Assembly (NCBI RefSeq): GCF_020639365.1 | Contig: NZ_JAINUL010000001.1 | Location: forward strand, 3,518,661 to 3,582,660 | Source: Streptomyces flavotricini | Lineage (GTDB): Bacteria; Actinomycetota; Actinomycetes; Streptomycetales; Streptomycetaceae | DNA: 64,000 nucleotides | Reading direction: 5' to 3' | In this document: positions 59,330-64,000 of the stretch, piece after piece | Numbering within the stretch: position 1 is the first letter of the stretch | Layout of the letters: every line of letters begins with the position of its first letter | Position numbers and translations under genes: made by a program | The notes under the pieces: model-generated | Database searches by the model: none | Told to the model about the DNA's origin: nothing | What the model saw: the letters and a program-made list of their open reading frames with translations, nothing else

Positions 59330-60913
59330 TCAGAACTGCAGCGCCCAGGAGTCGATCTTCCCGGTGTCGACGTTGGCGTTGTCGTTCACGCGGAGCTTCC
59401 ACACCCCGTTGGCGACCTCGGAAGAGGCGTTGACGGTGTACGTCTTGACGATGTTGTCCGCGCTGCCGCCGCTGCGGTTGTGCAGGTTGTAGACCGAGCC
59501 GTCAGGGGCGACCAGGTCGACCTTCAGGTCACCGATGTACGTGTGCTTGATGTCGACCGAGACGCTGAGCGCCGCCGGGGCGTTGCCCGCGACCCCGCTG
59601 ACGGTGACCGGCGATTCGACGGTCGCGTTGTCGTTGACCGCGTAGTCGGCGGTGTTCTCGAAGCGCTTGCCCGGGTTCGGCGGGGTGGTGCCGCCGCCCA
59701 CGTACAGCAGGCGGTTCGGGGAGCCGGAACCGGGACCGGTCACCACGTTCGGCGTGGCCGCCGCCACCAGGCCGTCGCGGACCTGCGCCGGGGTGCTCGC
59801 CGGGTTCTGGGAGAGGTACAGCGCCGCCGCGCCCACGACGTGCGGCGTGGCCATCGAGGTGCCCGAGATGGTGTTGGTGGCGGTGTCGCCGGTGCCCCAC
59901 GAGGAGGTGATCGAGGAGCCGGGGGCGAAGATGTCAAGGATGGAGCCGTAGTTGGAGTAGCTGGCCTTCGCGTCGGTGCTGGTGGTGGCACCGACCGTGA
60001 TGGCCTCGGCCACGCGCGCCGGGGACTTGCTGCTCGCGTCCGTGGACTCGTTGCCCGCGGCGACGCCGTACGTGATGCCGGAGGCTATGGAGTTGCGGAC
60101 GGCGGTGTCGAGCGCGGAGTCGGCGCCGCCGCCGAGCGACATGTTCGCCACGGCCGGCTTGACGGCGTGCTGGGTCACCCAGTCGATGCCGGCGACGACC
60201 TGTTCCGTCGTACCGGAGCCGTTGTTGTCGAGGACGCGGACGCCGACGATCTTGGCCTTCTTGGCCACGCCGTACGAGTTGCCCGCGACGGTGCCGGCGA
60301 CGTGCGTGCCGTGGCCGTGGCCGTCCTGGGCGGTGTTGTCGTTGTCGATGGCGTCGAAGCCGTAGGAGGCGCGCCCGCCGAACTCGGTGTGACTGATGCG
60401 GACGCCGGTGTCGATGATGTACGCGGTGACGCCCTCGCCGGCCTTGTCCGGGTAGGTGTAGCCGTTGTCGAGCGGGAGCGGGTGCTGGTCGATGCGGTCC
60501 AGGCCCCACGACGGCGGGCTGGGCTGGGTGCCCTGGGCGTCGTCGACGGTGAACGTGCGGTTCTGCACGACGGACTTGACCGCCGGGTCGGCGGCGAGCT
60601 TCCTGGCCTGGGCCTCGGAGACCGTGACGGAGTATCCGTTGAGGGCGGCGCTGTACGTACGGCCGATCGTGGCGCCGTACCGGCGGGCGACGGCCTTTCC
60701 GCTGTCGGCGGTGGACCGGGCGGCCGAGTCCTTCAGGGTCACGATGTAGCTCTCGGCGACCGCGCCGGGGGCTCCGGCGTTCTCGATGACGCCCTGGGTA
60801 CCGGCATCGGCGGCGGAAGCGGGTAACGCGCCGGCCGCGCCCAGCGCGAGGGCGGCGACGGCGATCGCGCTGAGGCCGGCGATCTTCCGGCGGGTGTGAC
60901 GCATCACGGACAT
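59330..60913 (-). CDS. Secreted subtilisin-like serine protease (S8) with P domain
   Basis: This 527-residue exported protease has a signal peptide (1 to about 35, RRKIAGLSAIAVAALALG), an I9 inhibitor propeptide (about 55-123) and an S8 catalytic domain. The triad is Asp168 (YIIDTGV), His201 (HGHGTHVAGT) and Ser353 (ISGTSMATPHV). A C-terminal proprotein-convertase P domain (about 410-527, ENTADYAVNDNATV, WKLRVNDNANVDTG) follows. The propeptide folds and inhibits the enzyme until secretion. GGAGG lies before ATG 60913, and the nearer ATG at 60904 is less likely. Divergent from the threonine-synthase-like gene. Confidence 0.93.
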   Translation of the reverse strand: MSVMRHTRRKIAGLSAIAVAALALGAAGALPASAADAGTQGVIENAGAPGAVAESYIVTLKDSAARSTADSGKAVARRYGATIGRTYSAALNGYSVTVSEAQARKLAADPAVKSVVQNRTFTVDDAQGTQPSPPSWGLDRIDQHPLPLDNGYTYPDKAGEGVTAYIIDTGVRISHTEFGGRASYGFDAIDNDNTAQDGHGHGTHVAGTVAGNSYGVAKKAKIVGVRVLDNNGSGTTEQVVAGIDWVTQHAVKPAVANMSLGGGADSALDTAVRNSIASGITYGVAAGNESTDASSKSPARVAEAITVGATTSTDAKASYSNYGSILDIFAPGSSITSSWGTGDTATNTISGTSMATPHVVGAAALYLSQNPASTPAQVRDGLVAAATPNVVTGPGSGSPNRLLYVGGGTTPPNPGKRFENTADYAVNDNATVESPVTVSGVAGNAPAALSVSVDIKHTYIGDLKVDLVAPDGSVYNLHNRSGGSADNIVKTYTVNASSEVANGVWKLRVNDNANVDTGKIDSWALQF

Positions 60914-60972
60914 GTGGGGGGTCCTCCTCGTCGGTGACATGAAGAGCGGCATCCGGGGCAGCGGGCGCAATG

Positions 60973-60986
60973 ATGGGCATGCCCAT
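60973..60986. promoter_or_regulatory. Palindrome ATGGGCATGCCCAT upstream of the subtilase gene
   Basis: A perfect 14-base palindrome lies about 60 bases before the protease start codon in the 207-base divergent spacer, also 135 bases before the threonine-synthase-like gene. The position suits a repressor or activator of the protease gene. Confidence 0.4.
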
Positions 60987-61120
60987 GACAATGACACCCG
61001 TGTTCTGCCGGCTGCCGCTGCCGAAAGGTTGACGCACCCTCTCGCAATCCCACAAGAGGACAACGAACGCTTAACATCCGTGCCATACAACGGCCATGAA
61101 CGAGCAAAGGCGCTCCGCAC

Positions 61121-62230
61121 ATGACGCACGCACTCCCCGGCTACGTCTGCCCCGAAGACGCCACGCGCGCCGACGCCCGGACGGCCCCCTGGTGCTGCCC
61201 GCTGTGCGGCGGGCCGTGGGATCTCGACTTCACCCCGGATCCGGCCAGTCCGCTCGAACCGGCCGCCGGGCCCAACTCGCTCTGGCGCTTCGGCTCCGCG
61301 CTGCCCCTGCCGGGGGCGTTCTCCGTGACGCTGTCGGAGGGGAACACTCCGCTGGTCCCGCTCGCGGAGCGCATTCACGCCAAGCTGGACTTCCTGATGC
61401 CGACCCTGTCGTTCAAGGACCGGGGCGCCGTGATGCTCGCGGAAGTGGCCCGGCGGCTGGCTCCGGAGCGGGTGGTCGCGGACAGCAGCGGGAACGCGGG
61501 GACGGCCGTGGCGGCGTACTGCGCGCGGGCCGGGCTGCGATGTGAAGTTTTCGTGCCCGAGGGCACCTCGGAGAAGAAGACGGAGCAGATGCGGGCGCAC
61601 GGGGCGGCGGTCCGCGTCGTGCCGGGGGACCGGGAGGCCGCGGCGGTGGCGGCCCGGGAGGCCGCCGACCTCCCCGGGGTCTTCTACGCGAGCCACGTCT
61701 TCAACCCGTACTTCCTGCACGGGACGAAGACGTACGTGTACGAGGTGTGGGAGGAGCTCGGCGGCCGGCTCCCCGAAACCCTCGTCGTCCCCGTCGGCAA
61801 CGGCACCCTGCTGCTGGGGGCCGCGCTGGCGGTGGGGGAGCTGGCCCGGCGCGGGGTGAAGCCGCCGGCCCTGATCGCGGTCCAGGCGGAGGCGGTGTCC
61901 CCGCTGGCCGCGGCCTTCGCCGCGGGCGCGCAGGACGCCGATCCGGTGGACCGGCGGCCCACCCTGGCCGAGGGGATCGCGATCGCGGCCCCGCCGCGGG
62001 CCCGCCAGATCCTGGCGGCGGTCCGCGCGTCCGGCGGCACCTTCCTGACCGTCCCGGACACGGCCCTGCGCGCGGCCCGGCAGGACCTCGCCCGGCGCGG
62101 CCTCTTCGTGGAGCCGACGGCGGCGGCGTGCTGGGCCGCGGTCGGCCCGCTGGCCCCCGCCGACCCCCTCCAGGGCCGTACGGCGGTCCTCCCCCTGTGC
62201 GGGGCGGGCCTCAAGTCCGGTCCCGTGTAG
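61121..62230 (+). CDS. Threonine-synthase-like PLP-dependent enzyme
   Basis: This 369-residue fold-type II PLP enzyme begins with a Cys-rich segment (YVCPED, WCCPLCGG), possibly a zinc ribbon, as in some threonine synthases. LSEGNTPLVPL, the PLP lysine in LSFKDRGAV, ADSSGNAGTAVAAYC and VPVGNGTLLLG (phosphate-binding Gly-rich loop) fix the family. It is not beside hom or thrB, so it may act on a different substrate from that of threonine biosynthesis. No strong ribosome site precedes the ATG. Single gene. Confidence 0.83.
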   Translation: MTHALPGYVCPEDATRADARTAPWCCPLCGGPWDLDFTPDPASPLEPAAGPNSLWRFGSALPLPGAFSVTLSEGNTPLVPLAERIHAKLDFLMPTLSFKDRGAVMLAEVARRLAPERVVADSSGNAGTAVAAYCARAGLRCEVFVPEGTSEKKTEQMRAHGAAVRVVPGDREAAAVAAREAADLPGVFYASHVFNPYFLHGTKTYVYEVWEELGGRLPETLVVPVGNGTLLLGAALAVGELARRGVKPPALIAVQAEAVSPLAAAFAAGAQDADPVDRRPTLAEGIAIAAPPRARQILAAVRASGGTFLTVPDTALRAARQDLARRGLFVEPTAAACWAAVGPLAPADPLQGRTAVLPLCGAGLKSGPV

Positions 62231-62308
62231 GCCGTGCCGCCGCCGCGATCCGGGTACGCGTCGGAAAATCGCCAGCCCGAGTCGGGCATGCTCTGATGAA
62301 CTGGGCCG

Positions 62309-63118
62309 ATGACCACCACCGTTGATCTCGCCCGCCGTTTCGCCGCACTGCACGCCCCCGCCGCGCCGCTGGCCCTGGCCAATGCCTGGGACGTCCTCAG
62401 CGCCCGGCTCGTCGAGGCCGCCGGCGCCCCCGCCGTCGCCACCACCAGCGCCGGGGTCGCCTGGTCCCTCGGCACGCCCGACGGGGACGCCCTGAGCCGG
62501 GACCGCGCCCTCGACCTCATCGCCCGGGTGGCCGCGGCCGTCTCCGTCCCGGTCACCGCCGACATCGAGGGCGGCTTCGGCGCCGACCCCGCCGGGGTCG
62601 GCGAGACCGTCACCGGGGTCATCGAGGCCGGCGCGGTCGGCATCAACATCGAGGACGGCACCCGGGCCCCCGCCGACCACGCGGAGCGGGTGGCCGCCGC
62701 CCGGGCCGCCGCCGACACCGCCGGCGTGCCGCTGTTCATCAACGCCCGCATCGACACGTTCCTCTTCGGCCTCGGCGAGGAGGACGAGCGCCTCGACGAG
62801 ACGCTCGCCCGCGCCGCCGCGTGCCTGCGCGCGGGCGCCTCCGGCATCTTCGTCCCCGGCGTGAACGACGTGGCCACCGTCACCGAGCTGGTCAAGGGCA
62901 TCGACGCCCCGCTCAACCTCCTCGTCGGCCCCGGCGCCCCGGCCGTCGCCGAGCTCGGCGCCCTCGGCGTCGCCCGCGTCAGCCTCGGGTCCGGAGTCGC
63001 GTCGGCCGCGTACGACGTGGTCCGCCGCGCCGCCGAGGAGCTGCTCGCCGGCGGTACGTACACCGCGCTCGACGGGGGCCTCCCCTACGGCGAGCTGAAC
63101 GCCCTGCTCAAGGGCTGA
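62309..63118 (+). CDS. Isocitrate lyase/PEP mutase family protein
   Basis: This 269-residue TIM-barrel enzyme of the ICL/PEP-mutase superfamily carries LANAWDVLSARLVEAAGAPAVATTS, VTADIEGGFG, VGINIEDGTR and INARIDTFL. These are the metal- and substrate-binding strand ends of 2-methylisocitrate lyase- and oxaloacetate-hydrolase-like members. The KKCGH signature of isocitrate lyase is absent, so the exact C-C or C-P lyase reaction is open. The ribosome site is weak. It is followed at 63182 by a transporter gene. Confidence 0.85.
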   Translation: MTTTVDLARRFAALHAPAAPLALANAWDVLSARLVEAAGAPAVATTSAGVAWSLGTPDGDALSRDRALDLIARVAAAVSVPVTADIEGGFGADPAGVGETVTGVIEAGAVGINIEDGTRAPADHAERVAAARAAADTAGVPLFINARIDTFLFGLGEEDERLDETLARAAACLRAGASGIFVPGVNDVATVTELVKGIDAPLNLLVGPGAPAVAELGALGVARVSLGSGVASAAYDVVRRAAEELLAGGTYTALDGGLPYGELNALLKG

Positions 63119-63181
63119 GACGCCGGCACCGGGGGGGAAACCCGGGGAGCGTGGACGCCCCGACGAACCTAGGATCCCGTC

Positions 63182-64000
63182 ATGCACACCTCGGAGACCG
63201 CCGGGAGCGGGCCGGCGCCCCGATCCGCACCCCGCGGGGTCGGCGGGGCCGTCTGGACCGCGCTCGCCCTCGTCTACGTCGTCTGGGGTTCCACGTACCT
63301 CGCCATCCGCGTGGTCGTCCGGACCATGCCGCCCTTCCTCTCCGCCGGAGCCCGCTTCATCACGGCCGGCCTGCTGCTGCTCTGCCTCGTCGCCTGGCGG
63401 TACGGGCCGGGCGCGCTCCGGGCCACCCGTACGCAGGCGGGCTCCGCGGTGCTGGTGGGCCTGCTGCTGGTGCTCGGCGGCAACGGACTCGTCGTCCTCG
63501 CCGAGACCTCGGTGCCGTCGGGCCTCGCCGCGCTGCTGATCGCCGCCGTGCCGATGTGGCTGGTGGTGCTGCGCAGCGCCACCGGGGACCGGCCGCCGCT
63601 GCGGACCCTCGGCGGCGTGCTGCTGGGCTTCGGCGGGCTCGCGGTGCTGACCGTCCCGGGCATCAGCGGCGAGGTGCGGCTCTCCGGGGTGGTGCTGGTG
63701 ATCGTGGCGGCCGTGCTGTGGTCGCTCGGCTCGTTCTCCGCGTCGAAGCTCTCGCTGCCGGACAACCCGTTCGCGGGCAGTGGGTACCAGATGCTCGCGG
63801 GCGGGGCGGGCGGCATCGCCGTCGGCCTGCTGCGCGGCGAGCACCGCTCGCTGGACTGGGGCGCGTTCTCCACCGCCTCCTGGCTGGCGCTGGGCTACCT
63901 CGTCGTCTTCGGCTCGCTGATCGCCTTCACGGCGTACGTGTGGCTGCTGCAGGCGGCGCCGCTGTCGCTGGTGGCCACCTACGCGTACGTCAATCCGGTC
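63182..64000 (+). CDS. EamA/DMT-family transporter, cut by the window edge
   Basis: The first 273 codons of a drug/metabolite transporter are present, without a stop because the window ends. Helices follow the EamA pattern: VWGSTYLAIRVVVRTMPPFLSAGARF near the start (split here), LVGLLLVLGGNGLVVLAET, GLAALLIAAVPMWLVVL, and the second repeat opening WLALGYLVVFGSLIAFTAYVW, ending TYAYVNPV. This is the YedA/RhaT-like group. The substrate is unknown. It starts at ATG 63182, 63 bases after the ICL-family gene stop. Confidence 0.9.
   Translation, partial: MHTSETAGSGPAPRSAPRGVGGAVWTALALVYVVWGSTYLAIRVVVRTMPPFLSAGARFITAGLLLLCLVAWRYGPGALRATRTQAGSAVLVGLLLVLGGNGLVVLAETSVPSGLAALLIAAVPMWLVVLRSATGDRPPLRTLGGVLLGFGGLAVLTVPGISGEVRLSGVVLVIVAAVLWSLGSFSASKLSLPDNPFAGSGYQMLAGGAGGIAVGLLRGEHRSLDWGAFSTASWLALGYLVVFGSLIAFTAYVWLLQAAPLSLVATYAYVNPV

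Noticed and set aside
59330..63844. A 1504-codon minus-strand frame continuing upstream of the subtilase
   Set aside because: Only the part from 60913 downwards is the protease with signal peptide and ribosome site; the upstream part is antisense to two real plus-strand genes.

Overview
The window is a stretch of high-GC actinobacterial chromosome, almost certainly Streptomyces. Every gene shows strong G/C bias at third codon positions. GTG and TTG starts and 4-base start/stop overlaps (ATGA, GTGA) are frequent. The gene set (mycothiol deacetylase MshB, ECF sigma factor with zinc anti-sigma factor, BldK-like oligopeptide ABC operons, SpoIIE-type phosphatase, small conserved Streptomyces proteins) fits that genus. 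I found about 56 protein genes and no tRNA, rRNA, CRISPR array, prophage or insertion sequence. It reads as core chromosome.

Layout. 1-4.6 kb: an envelope-stress cluster on the minus strand (ECF sigma factor, anti-sigma factor, HtrA protease, TatB) with a divergent O-methyltransferase. 4.6-13.6 kb: a DUF3117 protein, enoyl-CoA hydratase, 3-methyladenine glycosylase, DivIVA-like protein, a FolP2-type dihydropteroate synthase homologue, a LOG protein, DapE, two exported proteins, DapC and a 7Fe ferredoxin. 13.6-19.1 kb: GNAT and SirB1-like proteins, then an ABC exporter with its histidine kinase and response regulator. 19.2-22.6 kb: a YoaR-like cell-wall protein, a DUF6113-like protein, MshB and a small membrane protein. 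22.9-37.1 kb: two paralogous five-gene oligopeptide ABC operons on the minus strand, separated by a GNAT protein and an orphan solute-binding protein. 37.6-42.1 kb: TypA/BipA GTPase and an LpqW-like lipoprotein. 42.4-46.3 kb: a small coiled-coil protein and a succinate dehydrogenase operon. 46.4-52.7 kb: a soluble Ser/Thr kinase with beta-propeller, a TPM-domain protein and PspA. 52.8-59.2 kb: SpoIIE-type and HATPase regulators, Nudix hydrolase, SPOR-like protein, GntR regulator and a septum-formation-like protein. 59.3-64 kb: a secreted subtilase, a threonine-synthase-like enzyme, an ICL/PEP-mutase-family protein and a truncated EamA transporter.

Several systems are linked by the cell envelope: sigma/anti-sigma/HtrA/TatB, the cell-wall diaminopimelate enzymes DapE and DapC, the YoaR-like protein, a lytic-transglycosylase-like exported protein, the TPM-PspA pair and LpqW. 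The order sigma, anti-sigma, HtrA, TatB, and more loosely DUF3117, Tag, FolP2, LOG, DapE, DapC, ferredoxin, MshB, TypA, LpqW, resembles a block known from Mycobacterium tuberculosis. It therefore looks like an ancient conserved actinobacterial neighbourhood. The least explained parts are the kinase/TPM/PspA cluster, the doubled peptide-transport operons with intercistronic hairpins, a remnant of a PAP2 phosphatase gene, and several perfect palindromes in promoter regions.
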